From NCBI RefSeq assembly GCF_024721265.1, contig NZ_JAMXOC010000002.1, forward strand, positions 124,001-188,000: a stretch of 64,000 bases of DNA. The letters are read 5' to 3'. Origin of the DNA: Ohessyouella blattaphilus (GTDB lineage: Bacteria; Bacillota; Clostridia; Lachnospirales; Lachnospiraceae). The position numbers were made by a program, and so were the translations under genes. Shown here piece by piece: positions 19,567-29,099 of the stretch; the stretch's first letter is position 1; each line of letters opens with the position of its first letter. The notes beneath the pieces were generated by a model. The model saw only the letters and a list, made by a program, of their open reading frames with translations. It did no database searches and was not told the DNA's origin.

Positions 19567-20292
19567 ATGTCTGGACATTCAAAATTTGCCAATATTAAAC
19601 ATAAAAAGGAAAAAAATGATGCGGCTAAGGGGAAGATTTTTACGAAAATCGGAAAAGAACTGGCAGTAGCCGTTAAAGAAGGAGGAAGCTCAGACCCAAG
19701 TATCAATCGGCGACTGCGAGATGTAATCGCCAAGGCTAAGGCGAATAATATGCCCAATGATACGATTGAACGGAATATTAAGAGAGCGGATTCGGACCCT
19801 TCTACCTACGAGGCGATCACTTATGAAGGCTATGGGCCAAATGGTACAGCGATTATTGTAGAGACTTTGACGGACAATAAAAACCGAACCGCGTCAAACG
19901 TCAAGAATGCTTTTACCAAAGGTGGCGGTAACGTAGGTACACCTGGCTGTGTTGCCTTTATGTTTGACAATAAAGGGCAGATTATCATCGATAAGAACTC
20001 CTGGGAGAAGGACGCCGATGAACTGATGATGTTAGCCTTAGATGCCGGAGCCGATGATTTTGTAGAAGAAGATGATAGTTACGAAATCACTACCGCTCCT
20101 GATGACTTTAGCGGGGTGCGAGAAGCGTTAGAAGAAGCCGGGGTAGAGATGGTGATGGCCAGTGTTACCATGATTCCGCAAACCTTTGTGACGCTAAGCG
20201 ATAGCGAGGATATTAAGAATATAACGAAGACACTGGATATGTTAGAAGAAGATGACGACGTACAGGATGTGTACCACAACTGGGAGGAATAA
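19567..20292 (+). CDS. YebC/PmpR family protein (TACO1-like)
   Basis: A 241-residue protein with the hallmark N-terminus '[27 protein letters not shown]'-like pattern and the typical central stretch '[19 protein letters not shown]'. The family was named as transcriptional regulators; newer work links members to translation of difficult (proline-rich) stretches. Three bases follow the CBS gene. No ruvC, which often neighbours yebC, is present. Confidence 0.94.
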   Translation: MSGHSKFANIKHKKEKNDAAKGKIFTKIGKELAVAVKEGGSSDPSINRRLRDVIAKAKANNMPNDTIERNIKRADSDPSTYEAITYEGYGPNGTAIIVETLTDNKNRTASNVKNAFTKGGGNVGTPGCVAFMFDNKGQIIIDKNSWEKDADELMMLALDAGADDFVEEDDSYEITTAPDDFSGVREALEEAGVEMVMASVTMIPQTFVTLSDSEDIKNITKTLDMLEEDDDVQDVYHNWEE

Positions 20293-20297
20293 TCAGG

Positions 20298-21062
20298 ATG
20301 GAAGAACTAAAACAAGGGTTACGCACCCTGTTTGACGAGATGCTACCTAAGACCAAGAGTTTTAAGAGCAAGACGTACGAGCAGACGTTTAGCGATATGA
20401 TGGATGCCCATAGTGAAAATCTACGGTTAATTGAGGAGGCCATCTATACAGCAGATGAAGAACAGCAGCCGGTGCTTATTAAAGAATTCGGCGCGGTTAT
20501 TCCTGAATATGCAAAAAGCAAAACGGCAGAAATGTCGAAAAACCAACTAAATGCCAAGCAAATTGATTTTAATATGAATATGGCAGCTTACGTAATTCCT
20601 GCCATCCGTTACGGCGACCGAGCATTCTGTAAGCAGATTGCTGAGGAAACAGTAAAGCAGTGGAATGGGCAGAAAGTGACAGGGTTAACCTTGCAGACAT
20701 CTACCTATGAAGATATTAGCGGTGGCTTTAAGAAAAAGCTCTGTTACATCACCACGGCGGTCTGCGCAGAGCAAGGGAAACCGGATAACTGTCAGGAGTT
20801 AGAAATCCTTAGAAACTACCGGGATACGTATTTGATGCATTCACTAGATGGCCGCGCGTTAGTGGAAGAGTACTACGAGATTGCTCCCGTATTGGTGATG
20901 ATGCTAGATATGCAGAAAAACCGCCAAGAGTTATATGGAGAAATCTATGAAGAATCGCTACTTCCTTGCCTAGAGGCGATTGCCAGCGGTGACTACGAAG
21001 GTTGTAAAGATAAGTATAAGGCCATGGTAAATGGTTTACGGGGTAAGTATTTACCCTCATAG
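20298..21062 (+). CDS. CFI-box-containing protein of unknown function
   Basis: A 254-residue cytosolic protein without signal peptide or membrane helix. The N-terminal ~145 residues are helical and unrecognised. The segment from about residue 149 ('CYITTAVCAEQGKPDNC' then 'LRNYRDTYL', 'GRALVEEYYEIAP') matches the pattern of the CFI-box domain, a cysteine-containing motif usually at the C-terminus of bacterial proteins of unknown role. Several cysteines (in the CYITTAVC segment and C-x7-C spacing) could bind metal or form disulfides. It lies 5 bases after yebC and 29 before metY. No function can be assigned. Confidence 0.7.
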   Translation: MEELKQGLRTLFDEMLPKTKSFKSKTYEQTFSDMMDAHSENLRLIEEAIYTADEEQQPVLIKEFGAVIPEYAKSKTAEMSKNQLNAKQIDFNMNMAAYVIPAIRYGDRAFCKQIAEETVKQWNGQKVTGLTLQTSTYEDISGGFKKKLCYITTAVCAEQGKPDNCQELEILRNYRDTYLMHSLDGRALVEEYYEIAPVLVMMLDMQKNRQELYGEIYEESLLPCLEAIASGDYEGCKDKYKAMVNGLRGKYLPS

Positions 21063-21091
21063 AAAAGACTAAAGAATGAGGATGGACAAGC

Positions 21092-22390
21092 ATGAGCGAA
21101 AACAGAAAAGAATATCGAATTGAAACGAAGTGTATACAATCCGGCTATCAGCCAGCCACCGGTGAACCCCGGGTAATGCCAATCGTGCAGAGCACGACTT
21201 TTAAATACGACTCTGGGGAAGCAATGGGTAAGCTTTTTGCCTTAGAGGCGGCGGGTTACTTTTATACCCGGTTACAAAATCCCACCAACGATAATGTGGC
21301 GGCAAAAATCTGCGATTTAGAAGGTGGAGTAGCAGCGATGCTAACCTCTTCTGGACAAGCAGCTAACTTTTACGCCCTCTTTAACATCTGCGAGGCCGGT
21401 GATCACTTTGTCTGTGCTTCCCAAGTTTACGGGGGCACATACAACCTTTTTGCCAACACGGTAAAGAAGATGGGGATTGAAGCCACATTCGTGGATCCCG
21501 ATGCCGATGATGAAACGATTCATGCTTGCTTTAAAGAGAATACGAAGGCAGTTTTTGCGGAGACCATTGCTAATGCAGCGCTTACCGTTTTAGATATCGA
21601 AAAGTTTGCGCGGATTGCTCATGCCCACGGGGTGCCTTTAATCGTTGACAACACCTTTCCAACGCCGATTAACTGTCGGCCCTTTGAGTGGGGTGCGGAT
21701 ATCGTTACCCACTCGACTACAAAATACTTAGACGGTCACGCTACCAGTGTTGGTGGAGCGATTGTCGATAGCGGTAATTTTGATTGGGATAAATACGCGG
21801 ACAAGTTTCCAGGACTGACGACGCCAGATGAGACGTATCATGGAGTGGTCTTTACCGAACGTTTTGGAAAGGGCGCTTTCATTACAAAAGCCACTACGGT
21901 ATTAATGCGCGACTTAGGTTCTATTCAGGCGCCGATGAATGCTTTTTTACTCAATATCGGTATCGAAACCTTGCATCTGCGGATGGCCAGACATACCGAA
22001 AACGCTCTGGCAATTGCTAAATACTTAAAGAATCACGAGCAAGTGGCCTGGGTTCACTATCCGGATTTAGAAGGGGATCGTTACTACGACTTAGCGAAGA
22101 AGTACTTGCCAAAGGGAAGCTGCGGCGTTTTGACGTTTGGCCTTAAGACCGATATGCAGGGGACAGAAAGGTTTATGGATAATCTACAGCTAATCGCTAT
22201 TGTTACCCATGTGGCGGATGCTAGGAGCTGCGTCTTGCATCCGGCTAGCCACACCCATCGTCAGATGAGCGATCAGGAGTTAGAAGAGGGTGGCATTAAG
22301 AAGGATTTGATTCGCTTGAGTGTCGGCATCGAGAATGTGGATGATCTAATTGAAGACATCGAACAAGCGTTAAATAAAGCAATAAATTAG
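21092..22390 (+). CDS. metY: O-acetylhomoserine sulfhydrylase (Cys/Met metabolism PLP enzyme)
   Basis: Joins O-acetylhomoserine with sulfide (or methanethiol) to form homocysteine (or methionine). PLP lysine K211 is in '[16 protein letters not shown]', and '[12 protein letters not shown]' binds the cofactor phosphate. The length of 432 residues and the '[11 protein letters not shown]' start fit the OAH sulfhydrylase branch rather than the ~380-400-residue cystathionine enzymes; a methionine gamma-lyase activity is possible within this superfamily. The Shine-Dalgarno is weak. No S-box or T-box leader is visible. Confidence 0.88.
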   Translation: MSENRKEYRIETKCIQSGYQPATGEPRVMPIVQSTTFKYDSGEAMGKLFALEAAGYFYTRLQNPTNDNVAAKICDLEGGVAAMLTSSGQAANFYALFNICEAGDHFVCASQVYGGTYNLFANTVKKMGIEATFVDPDADDETIHACFKENTKAVFAETIANAALTVLDIEKFARIAHAHGVPLIVDNTFPTPINCRPFEWGADIVTHSTTKYLDGHATSVGGAIVDSGNFDWDKYADKFPGLTTPDETYHGVVFTERFGKGAFITKATTVLMRDLGSIQAPMNAFLLNIGIETLHLRMARHTENALAIAKYLKNHEQVAWVHYPDLEGDRYYDLAKKYLPKGSCGVLTFGLKTDMQGTERFMDNLQLIAIVTHVADARSCVLHPASHTHRQMSDQELEEGGIKKDLIRLSVGIENVDDLIEDIEQALNKAIN

Positions 22391-22400
22391 GGGAGAAAAA

Positions 22401-24683
22401 ATGGCAACAAAGAAAGCGAAACCAACAAGAAAGAAAAGCGTTAAAAAGAAAGAGACAGGGAAGGAAACGTATCTCTACGGGGAGATTATCATTTGGGCTA
22501 CCTTGGCTGTCGCTGTTTTATTAATGTTAGGTGTTTTTGGGGTAGGCGGTTTTGCTGGTGATATGGTTAAGAACGGTTTAATCGGCGTTTTCGGCTTAAT
22601 AGCTTACATTTTTCCGATTGTGCTCTTTGTTTCCGTCGCCTTTTTGATCTCCAATCGGGGGAAAAAAGGTGTGGTTCCGCGGCTAATCGTGGTGGCGGTG
22701 ATTATCTTCCTGCTGTGCACCTTTCTCTCGTTGGTAGATAGTAAGGGTGGTTTTTTAGGAAATATCATTGTTTCTGGCCTTGTGCCAGCCATTGGAACCA
22801 TCGGTAGCTACGTGGTGGTTATCGTTGGCCTGATCATCTGTATTATTATTTTGACTGGCAAATCGTTACTAAAAGGGGTAAAGTCGGGCAGTGATTTTGC
22901 CTATGAAAAAGCCAAAGAGGATATCGATGCCCGCCGGGAAACGTCTCGTATCCGCCGCGAGACCACTGCTCTAAAACGAGCGGATAAAAAAGCAAGAGGT
23001 GTTTCTTTTGCAACCACACTAACGGAAGAGAAAACAAAGGCACCAAAACTTAGAGAGCTTGAAGCCAAGGAAGCGACAGTGCCGGAAGTGGAAGTGGCAA
23101 AAGAAGAGGTTAGTGAACCAAGCTTTGTGATTAACCGAGCCGAACAGACACCTCCTAAGAGTAAGCCAGCAAAGAACGAGAATGTGGCCGAAAAGGTAGA
23201 AATAAACAGTACGCCAGTGACAAATGAAAACTACGCGATGCCACCCCTTGATCTGCTTAAGAGAGGGACTGGTGATACCGGTATCTCTGATGCTGATTTG
23301 CGGGAGACAGCGACGAAGCTAGAAGAGATTCTCAATAATTTTGGGGTGAATGTACGGGTGACTAACGTCAGTTGTGGCCCTTCGGTTACGCGGTATGAAC
23401 TTCACCCGGAGATGGGGGTCAAGGTAAGCCGTATCGTTGCTTTAGCTGATGATATAAAACTTAACCTGGCGGCTCCTGACATCCGGATTGAAGCGCCTAT
23501 TCCTGGGAAGGCAGCGGTGGGGATTGAGGTTCCCAATAAGTCTAACGCCACCGTCATGCTTCGCGATCTGCTTGAAAGCGAGGCCTTTAAGGAGACGAAG
23601 TCGAAGATTGCGTTTGCCGCCGGTAAGGATATTGCTGGTAAGATTATCGTTGCCGATATTGCCAAGATGCCTCATGTTTTAATTGCTGGGGCTACCGGCT
23701 CGGGTAAGTCGGTGTGTATTAATACGCTGATTATGAGCATTCTCTATAGTGCCCATCCAGATGATGTGAAATTCTTAATGATCGATCCCAAGGTGGTAGA
23801 GTTAAGTGTCTATAATGGTATTCCCCATTTACTTATTCCGGTTGTTACCGATCCTAAAAAGGCGGCAGGTGCTCTTAACTGGGCGGTGGCTGAGATGAAT
23901 CGACGGTATCAATTATTTGCTGAATATAAGGTGCGGGATATGGCTTCTTATAATAAGATGACCACTACTTTAAAGGGTGAAGAAGGTGATCCGGTTAAAA
24001 TGCCGCAAATCGTCGTTATCGTGGACGAGTTGGCGGATTTGATGATGGTGGCGCCGGGAGATGTGGAAGAAGCGATTTGTCGTTTGGCGCAGCTTGCTAG
24101 AGCCGCCGGCATTCACTTGGTCTTAGCGACTCAGCGACCATCGGTTAATGTTATTACCGGGCTGATTAAAGCCAACATGCCCTCAAGAATTGCCTTTAGT
24201 GTAACTTCTGGAGTGGACTCCCGAACCATTATCGATATGAATGGTGCGGAAAAGCTTCTAGGTAAAGGAGATATGCTGTTTTATCCCACGGGCTATCAAA
24301 AGCCGGTCCGGGTACAAGGGGCTTTCGTTTCCGATAAAGAGGTGCAAAAGGTGGTGGACTTCTTAAAGCAGCACAATGAGGTGTTAGACTATGATGAAGA
24401 GATTGTGGAGCAGGTAAACACGCAGACGACGAATAGTACCACAAGTATTACTGGTGGTGAGGATGGTGATGGCCGTGATGCCTATTTTACGGAGGCAGGA
24501 CGCTTGATTATCGAAAAGGAGAAGGCCTCCATCGGTATGTTGCAGCGAAGCTTTAAGATTGGCTTTAACCGGGCAGCCAGAATTATGGATCAGTTACACG
24601 AAGCTGGGGTCGTGGGCGGAGAAGAAGGTACAAAACCGCGGAAAATTCTAATGACGATCCAGGAATTTGAAGGAATGGAGTAA
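22401..24683 (+). CDS. ftsK: DNA translocase FtsK/SpoIIIE
   Basis: Pumps DNA through the closing septum and helps chromosome dimer resolution. The 760 residues comprise a basic N-terminus, four membrane helices (about residues 26-155), a charged linker, the RecA-like motor with Walker A 'GATGSGKS' (430-437) and '[13 protein letters not shown]' as Walker B, and a C-terminal gamma winged helix (~690-755, '[23 protein letters not shown]') that reads oriented DNA sites. Sequence alone does not separate the vegetative from the sporulation paralogue. It lies 10 bases after metY. Confidence 0.95.
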   Translation: MATKKAKPTRKKSVKKKETGKETYLYGEIIIWATLAVAVLLMLGVFGVGGFAGDMVKNGLIGVFGLIAYIFPIVLFVSVAFLISNRGKKGVVPRLIVVAVIIFLLCTFLSLVDSKGGFLGNIIVSGLVPAIGTIGSYVVVIVGLIICIIILTGKSLLKGVKSGSDFAYEKAKEDIDARRETSRIRRETTALKRADKKARGVSFATTLTEEKTKAPKLRELEAKEATVPEVEVAKEEVSEPSFVINRAEQTPPKSKPAKNENVAEKVEINSTPVTNENYAMPPLDLLKRGTGDTGISDADLRETATKLEEILNNFGVNVRVTNVSCGPSVTRYELHPEMGVKVSRIVALADDIKLNLAAPDIRIEAPIPGKAAVGIEVPNKSNATVMLRDLLESEAFKETKSKIAFAAGKDIAGKIIVADIAKMPHVLIAGATGSGKSVCINTLIMSILYSAHPDDVKFLMIDPKVVELSVYNGIPHLLIPVVTDPKKAAGALNWAVAEMNRRYQLFAEYKVRDMASYNKMTTTLKGEEGDPVKMPQIVVIVDELADLMMVAPGDVEEAICRLAQLARAAGIHLVLATQRPSVNVITGLIKANMPSRIAFSVTSGVDSRTIIDMNGAEKLLGKGDMLFYPTGYQKPVRVQGAFVSDKEVQKVVDFLKQHNEVLDYDEEIVEQVNTQTTNSTTSITGGEDGDGRDAYFTEAGRLIIEKEKASIGMLQRSFKIGFNRAARIMDQLHEAGVVGGEEGTKPRKILMTIQEFEGME

Positions 24684-24688
24684 AAAAG

Positions 24689-26359
24689 ATGAAATCAGAT
24701 ATTCAGATTGCAAAAGAGAGTGAATTAAAACCGATAAAAGAGGTAGCGCTAGAGTTAGGTCTTGAAGAGGACGATCTTGAGCTCTACGGTAAATACAAAG
24801 GAAAAGTGGCTGATGAAGCCCTTAATAAGCTTGAAGGAAAAGCCCAGGGAAAACTTGTGCTAGTCACGGCTATCAATCCCACGCCGGCCGGTGAAGGAAA
24901 GACTACCACCACGGTGGGTCTTGGTGATGCTTTAAAGAAACAAGGGGAAAAGGTAGTAATCGCTCTTCGGGAACCTTCCCTTGGTCCTTGCTTTGGCATA
25001 AAGGGTGGGGCTGCTGGCGGCGGATATGCCCAAGTGGTGCCGATGGAAGACTTAAATTTACATTTTACAGGAGACTTCCACGCCATTACTTCTGCCAATA
25101 ACTTAATCGCCGCCATGCTTGATAATCATATTCAACAAGGAAACGAATTGGGGATTGATCCCAGACAAATCGTCTGGAAGCGGTGCCTTGATATGAATGA
25201 CCGGGTCCTTAGAAATGTGGTTGTCGGTTTAGGTAATAAGATGGACGGTGTAGTCAGGGAAGATCACTTCGTCATTACGGTGGCGACAGAAATTATGGCC
25301 ATCCTTTGTCTGGCTACCGATTTGAATGATCTAAAAGAGAAAATCGGTCGCGCCATTGTGGCCTACAACTATAAAAATGAACCGGTGACCGTTGCCGATA
25401 TTAAGGCGACGGGAGCGGCGGCAGCACTGTTAAAGGATGCCCTTAAGCCGAATCTTATTCAGACCCTAGAGCATACGCCGGCCTTTGTTCACGGTGGTCC
25501 TTTTGCCAATATCGCTCACGGCTGTAACAGCATAAAGGCGACGAAAGCTGCCCTCAAACTAGGCGATATCGTGATTACGGAAGCCGGGTTTGGCGCTGAT
25601 TTAGGCGCTGAAAAGTTCTTTGATATTAAATGTCCAGTGGCGGGGCTTAAGCCGGATGCCGTTGTTTTAGTTGCAACAATTAGAGCCTTGAAGTATAATG
25701 GTGGGGTTGCAAAAGAAGATTTAAATACAGAAAACTTAGAGGCCCTAGCCAAAGGGATCGTTAACTTGGAGAAACATATCGAGAATCTCCATAAATATAA
25801 TGTGCCAGTCGTAGTTACCTTAAATGCCTTTGTGAGTGATACAGAAAAAGAAAACGAGTTTGTGAAAAAATTCTGTGAAGAAAAAGGCTGTCGTTTCGCG
25901 CTATCAGAAGTGTGGGCGAAAGGCGGCGAAGGTGGCCTTGCTTTAGCAGATGAAGTGAAAGCCGTTCTAAAAGAAGGAAACGCTAACTTTGCACCTCTTT
26001 ACAACGCCGAATTACCGTTAGAAGAGAAGATTAAGAAGGTGGCGACAGAAATTTACGGGGCAGGAGATGTCCAGTTTGAAGTGGCGGCTTCGAAGCAGTT
26101 AGCCCGTCTTAAGAGCTTAGGCTTTGATCATTTACCAGTATGTATGGCCAAAAATCAGTATTCCCTTTCAGATGATCCGACGCTACTTGGTCGGCCAAGG
26201 GATTTTACTTTACATATTCGGGAGTTATACGTTAGTGCAGGTGCGGGATTTGTGGTGGCGCTGACGGGAACGGTGATGACGATGCCAGGGTTACCGAAAG
26301 TGCCAGCGGCAAATAATATTGATGTAAACGGGGTCGGTGAGATTGTTGGGCTATTCTAA
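24689..26359 (+). CDS. fhs: Formate-tetrahydrofolate ligase
   Basis: Makes 10-formyl-THF from formate, THF and ATP for purine and formyl-Met synthesis, and in acetogens for the methyl branch of the Wood-Ljungdahl pathway. The 556-residue protein shows the P-loop region '[18 protein letters not shown]', '[19 protein letters not shown]' and '[17 protein letters not shown]'. No other acetogenesis genes are adjacent, so a general one-carbon role is the safer reading. It starts 5 bases after ftsK. Confidence 0.97.
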   Translation: MKSDIQIAKESELKPIKEVALELGLEEDDLELYGKYKGKVADEALNKLEGKAQGKLVLVTAINPTPAGEGKTTTTVGLGDALKKQGEKVVIALREPSLGPCFGIKGGAAGGGYAQVVPMEDLNLHFTGDFHAITSANNLIAAMLDNHIQQGNELGIDPRQIVWKRCLDMNDRVLRNVVVGLGNKMDGVVREDHFVITVATEIMAILCLATDLNDLKEKIGRAIVAYNYKNEPVTVADIKATGAAAALLKDALKPNLIQTLEHTPAFVHGGPFANIAHGCNSIKATKAALKLGDIVITEAGFGADLGAEKFFDIKCPVAGLKPDAVVLVATIRALKYNGGVAKEDLNTENLEALAKGIVNLEKHIENLHKYNVPVVVTLNAFVSDTEKENEFVKKFCEEKGCRFALSEVWAKGGEGGLALADEVKAVLKEGNANFAPLYNAELPLEEKIKKVATEIYGAGDVQFEVAASKQLARLKSLGFDHLPVCMAKNQYSLSDDPTLLGRPRDFTLHIRELYVSAGAGFVVALTGTVMTMPGLPKVPAANNIDVNGVGEIVGLF

Positions 26360-26398
26360 GGGAGATGACTTTATAGATGTTTTGGAGGTTTACAATAG

Positions 26399-27625
26399 AT
26401 GAAGTGTAAATATTGTGGGACCCAGATCGATGGCGATTCACTTAAGTGTCCCCATTGTGGCCGAGAAGCCAGGATTGTCCCTGATTATAATCCAATAGAT
26501 GATGTGTTAGAGGCTCAGATTAAGGATTCCTTAGCCGGTGAAGATAACTTAGCTGGCGATGATGATTATTTGGAAACGGTAGTTTTAAATAATACGTATG
26601 GCGGTGAGAAGCGCCAAGCAAGACGCAACACCTCTGGTGGGCGCCGGACGCGCACCATTAGTCCTAGGGATTTGCGAAAAGCGGAGATTGCCAAAAGAAA
26701 GGCCCAGAAGAAAAAGCGAAGACGGATTCTTTTAATCACCATGGCGGTTCTCGCGGTGGTGTTGGTGGTTGCCGGTTTGTTGATTTATAGCAATTCCTAT
26801 ACTGGCATTGTAAAAAAAGGCTATTCCTTAACAGAAGAAAAGAAGTACGACGAAGCCATCGCTGCTTTCAATAAAGCTATCGGCAAAAAGCCAGAAAAGC
26901 CGGAAGCTTACACTGGATTATCCAAAGTTTTTCTAGCTCAAGATGACTTGGAGCAAGCCGAAGCCGTGTTTAGCAAAGCCATCGGTGAGTATCCAGATAA
27001 TGTGGATATCTACGAAGCATACATCTTGTTCTACTTGGATACAGATCAGCAGGCAAAAATTCCCGGTTTACTCTCTGGCGCACCAGAGAAAGTGCAGGAT
27101 AAACTTAGCAAATATTTAATAGCGGTGCCAGAGTTTAGTCTAGATGAAGGTGTGGTTTATGATGTGGTACAGGAGCTCTCTTTGACCGCAGATGACGAGG
27201 ACATTTACTATACAGTAGACGGCTCACAGCCTGTTGTAGGTGCTGAAAATACCACAAAATACACCGAACCTATCCAGATTAACAATGAAGGGGACACTAC
27301 GATTACGGCCATTGCCGTTAACGATGAAGATATCCCTTCAGTGGCGGTAGCGAAGGTCTATACTATCGAATTGCCAATCGTCGATGCACCTTCCGTTAAG
27401 CCTTCTACGGGACAGTATGATGAGCCGACCAAAATCGAAATTGTCGTTCCGGAAGGGTATACAGCTTTTTATACCCTAGATAAATCGGATCCTACAAACG
27501 GCTCAATTAAGTATGAGGGACCGATTGACATGCCTGAGGGTACGACGATTTTTAAGGCGGTTTTGGTCGATAGCAGAGGAAAGCTCAGTGCTATCACTAC
27601 CAGAAACTATATTTATGAACCTTAG
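26399..27625 (+). CDS. Zinc-ribbon, single-pass membrane protein with TPR and chitobiase-C-like domains
   Basis: A 408-residue protein of unknown function with a clear modular layout: a zinc ribbon at the N-terminus (C3, C6, C17, C20), a basic stretch, one membrane helix (~109-130), about two TPR repeats (~138-230), and two similar extracellular beta modules (~235-320 and ~325-408) of the kind annotated as chitobiase/hexosaminidase C-terminal domains ('YYTVDGSQPV', 'FYTLDKSDPTNGSIKYEGP'). The cytosolic ribbon and external modules suggest a scaffold or sensor across the membrane. GGAGG precedes the ATG, and a strong terminator follows. Confidence 0.8.
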   Translation: MKCKYCGTQIDGDSLKCPHCGREARIVPDYNPIDDVLEAQIKDSLAGEDNLAGDDDYLETVVLNNTYGGEKRQARRNTSGGRRTRTISPRDLRKAEIAKRKAQKKKRRRILLITMAVLAVVLVVAGLLIYSNSYTGIVKKGYSLTEEKKYDEAIAAFNKAIGKKPEKPEAYTGLSKVFLAQDDLEQAEAVFSKAIGEYPDNVDIYEAYILFYLDTDQQAKIPGLLSGAPEKVQDKLSKYLIAVPEFSLDEGVVYDVVQELSLTADDEDIYYTVDGSQPVVGAENTTKYTEPIQINNEGDTTITAIAVNDEDIPSVAVAKVYTIELPIVDAPSVKPSTGQYDEPTKIEIVVPEGYTAFYTLDKSDPTNGSIKYEGPIDMPEGTTIFKAVLVDSRGKLSAITTRNYIYEP

Positions 27626-27632
27626 TAAGAAG

Positions 27633-27688
27633 AAAAGTATACTTTATCTCTTAAGAGCAAGCTCACGAGAGAAAAGTGTACTTTTTTT
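27633..27688 (+). terminator. Rho-independent terminator after the zinc-ribbon gene
   Basis: A long interrupted hairpin: AAAAGTATACTTT..TCTCT..GAGC on the left pairs with GCTC..AGAGA..AAAGTGTACTTT on the right, ending in TTTTTTT (27682-27688). It closes the run of + strand genes that began at rex. Confidence 0.85.
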
Positions 27689-27724
27689 ATACCTGTTGTT
27701 TAGGGAATGTTAATAAATTATCTA

Positions 27725-27753
27725 TTGTGTTTAATATTTAACAGGAGTATACT
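27725..27753 (+). promoter_or_regulatory. Predicted promoter of the alcohol dehydrogenase with Rex-like operator
   Basis: TTGTGT (27725-27730) and TATACT (27748-27753) are 17 bases apart. Between them lies GTGTTTA-ATAT-TTAACAG (27727-27744), matching the clostridial Rex consensus TTGTTAA-N4-TTAACAA at 11 of 14 defined positions. A Rex dimer here would cover the promoter spacer. Another weak promoter, TTGTTT/TATCTA (27696-27724), is possible. Confidence 0.6.
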
Positions 27754-27794
27754 TAAGGACGAGAAACCCAAATAAACGAAAAGGAGACAAGCAT

Positions 27795-28976
27795 ATGAGT
27801 AGATTTACGTTACCAAGAGATATTTATTACGGAAAAGGTTGTTTAGAGGAACTGAAGAATTTAAAAGGTAAGAAGGCGATTGTCGTTGTTGGCGGCGGTT
27901 CCATGAAGAAGCAAGGCTTTCTCGAGCGAACGGTGGACTATCTAAAGCAAGCGGGCATGGAAGTCAAGCTATTCGAGGGCGTTGAGCCAGATCCTTCCGT
28001 TGAGACGGTAATGAAAGGCGCCAAAGTAATGCAGGAATTTGAACCGGACTGGATTGTCTCCATTGGCGGTGGTTCCCCAATTGATGCGGCCAAAGCGATG
28101 TGGGCGTTTTATGAATATCCAGACACTACTTTTGAAGAGCTTTGTATCCCCTTTAACTTCCCAGAACTAAGAACGAAGGCAAAATTTGTGGGAATTCCCT
28201 CAACTTCAGGAACGGCTACAGAAGTTACGGCTTTTTCCGTTATTACCGATTATGCCAAAGGTATTAAATATCCTTTAGCAGACTTTAATATTACTCCAGA
28301 TGTGGCGATTGTCGATCCAGATTTGGTTGCCAATCTTCCAGCTAATCAGGTGGCATATACGGGTATGGACGCTCTCACCCATGCAATAGAAGCGTACGTG
28401 TCGACTCTCCATTCCTGCTTCACCGATCCTTTAGCAATGGAAGCTATCGAGATTGTGAATAAGGATTTACTTGACTCTTATAAAGGTAAAGAAGCCGCTA
28501 GAGAAAACGTTCATTACGGTCAGTGCTTAGCGGGAATGGCATTTTCTAATGCTTTACTAGGAATCGTTCATTCAATGGCCCATAAAACGGGTGCGGCATT
28601 TTCTACAGGTCACATTACTCACGGTCTAGCAAATGCTATGTATCTTCCTTACGTAATCAAATATAATGCCAAAAACGGGGAGGCTCTTAAGCGCTACGCG
28701 TTTATTGCCAAACGCCTTGGTCTTAGCGGTGAGAGTGATACTGAGTTAATGGAAGCGCTTTGCGAGCGCATCCAGGAGATGAATAAAGAATTATCCATTC
28801 CCTCAACTTTAAAAGACTTTGGTATTGTGGAAACAGAATTCAAAGAAAAAGTTGGTGAAATCTCTGTGAATGCCGTTGCGGATGCTTGTACCGGTTCAAA
28901 TCCAAGGGAAATCGATCCGGAAACCATGGAAAAATTATTTATCGCTATTTATTACGGTGAGGAAGTGAATTTCTAA
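27795..28976 (+). CDS. Iron-containing alcohol dehydrogenase
   Basis: A 393-residue type III (iron-dependent) alcohol dehydrogenase that reduces aldehydes to alcohols with NAD(P)H. Cofactor-binding 'GGGSPIDAAK', 'PSTSGTATEVT' and the metal-ligand regions 'TGMDALTHAIEAY' and 'HSMAHKTGAAFSTGHITHG' are intact. The substrate (ethanol, butanol, a diol) cannot be told from sequence. It is a single-gene unit between two terminators, with AAGGAGA upstream of the ATG and a probable Rex operator in its promoter, as expected for an NADH-reoxidising fermentation enzyme. Confidence 0.93.
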   Translation: MSRFTLPRDIYYGKGCLEELKNLKGKKAIVVVGGGSMKKQGFLERTVDYLKQAGMEVKLFEGVEPDPSVETVMKGAKVMQEFEPDWIVSIGGGSPIDAAKAMWAFYEYPDTTFEELCIPFNFPELRTKAKFVGIPSTSGTATEVTAFSVITDYAKGIKYPLADFNITPDVAIVDPDLVANLPANQVAYTGMDALTHAIEAYVSTLHSCFTDPLAMEAIEIVNKDLLDSYKGKEAARENVHYGQCLAGMAFSNALLGIVHSMAHKTGAAFSTGHITHGLANAMYLPYVIKYNAKNGEALKRYAFIAKRLGLSGESDTELMEALCERIQEMNKELSIPSTLKDFGIVETEFKEKVGEISVNAVADACTGSNPREIDPETMEKLFIAIYYGEEVNF

Positions 28977-28996
28977 AAAAGATAAGACAAGAGAGG

Positions 28997-29023
28997 AGGG
29001 CGTGTGAAAACATGTCCTTTTTT
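28997..29023 (+). terminator. Terminator after the alcohol dehydrogenase gene
   Basis: AGGGCGTGT (28997-29005), loop GAAA, ACATGTCCT (29010-29018) form a 9-bp stem with two G-T pairs, followed by TTTTTT to 29023. Confidence 0.75.
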
Positions 29024-29036
29024 CCTGTTAATCTGG

Positions 29037-29065
29037 TTGATATTTAGCTAACAATAACGTATTAT
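29037..29065 (+). promoter_or_regulatory. Predicted promoter of nfnAB with overlapping Rex-like operator
   Basis: TTGATA (29037-29042) and TATTAT (29060-29065) are separated by 17 bases. TTGATAT-TTAG-CTAACAA (29037-29054) matches the clostridial Rex consensus at 11 of 14 defined positions and covers the -35 box and most of the spacer, the expected place for a repressor site. Confidence 0.62.
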
Positions 29066-29099
29066 AAAGTGTAGAATATTTTACAGTAGGAGGAAAGAA

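Noticed and set aside
27633-27688. Self-palindromic AAAGTATACTTT as an operator
   Set aside because: It is part of the terminator stem and is followed by a T run, which explains it.
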